Positions 13,427 to 13,453 of a stretch of DNA of 13,453 bases are shown here, in pieces. The DNA lies in the NCBI GenBank assembly GCA_023406985.1, contig JAEXTK010000026.1, forward strand, positions 1 through 13,453. The letters run 5' to 3'. How positions within the stretch are numbered: position 1 is the stretch's first letter; each line of letters opens with the position of its first letter. The DNA is from Spirochaetota bacterium. Its GTDB lineage: Bacteria; Spirochaetota; Spirochaetia; Treponematales; Breznakiellaceae. Both the position numbers and the translations under genes were made by a program. Under the pieces are notes generated by a model. That model was given only the letters and a program-made list of their open reading frames with translations, made no database searches and was not told where the DNA came from.

Positions 13427-13453
13427 GGCCGGCGCGGCGCGGGATTCGGCCCG

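Noticed and set aside
13427..13453. Possible terminator after the large envelope gene
   Set aside because: The tail is GC-rich, but no clear stem-loop with a U tract fits before the window ends.

Overview
The window is very GC-rich and densely coded, with short intergenic gaps. It looks like one stretch of core bacterial chromosome; I see no mobile element, CRISPR array, rRNA or tRNA. The gene content suggests a high-GC spirochaete (Treponema/Spirochaeta-like). The reasons are a very long outer-membrane protein that joins FlgD-type Ig repeats to an OmpA domain, a kinase-less PASTA protein next to fmt and def, a split two-subunit glycine decarboxylase, and an acyl-CoA-synthetase tail of the type common in that phylum. 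This assignment comes from remembered family patterns and was not checked by a search.

Layout. (1) 1-264: C-terminal end of a probable AMP-forming acyl-CoA synthetase with an unusual Ala-rich 11-residue repeat. (2) 312-1325, +: an NMNAT/NadD-like nucleotidyltransferase with a long N-terminal extension. It converges on (3) a minus-strand operon, transcribed def (3931-3446), fmt (3442-2426), then a membrane-anchored three-PASTA protein (2426-1359). A hairpin at 1335-1358 separates the two convergent units. (4) 3932-4055: a 124-bp divergent control region. It holds a strong promoter for the gcv operon, a weaker overlapping promoter pointing at def, and an intrinsic-terminator-like hairpin with a U tract just upstream of def. 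(5) 4056-8365, +: gcvT, gcvH, gcvPA and gcvPB, the P, H and T proteins of the glycine cleavage system; lpd (L protein) is not in the window. (6) 8350-9366, +: an unrecognised six-helix membrane protein with a cytosolic Cys cluster, overlapping the end of gcvPB. (7) 9428-13426, +: a 1332-residue exported protein with a barrel-like N-terminus, eight Ig-like modules and a C-terminal OmpA-like domain. The last 27 bases (13427-13453) hold nothing I can name.

How the parts fit. The divergent block pairs two sides of one-carbon metabolism. GcvTHP feeds 5,10-methylene-THF into the folate pool, while Fmt spends 10-formyl-THF on initiator tRNA and Def later removes the formyl group. The predicted promoters overlap at their -10 boxes, so the two operons may compete for RNA polymerase. 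The last large protein and the PASTA protein probably both act at the cell envelope and may both contact peptidoglycan.

Points most worth a second look are the def leader (possible attenuator), the alternating A/B Ig modules of the OmpA-type protein and its Asp-to-Asn change at the peptidoglycan-contact position, the gcv-linked Cys-cluster membrane protein, and the 11-residue repeats in the acyl-CoA-synthetase tail.
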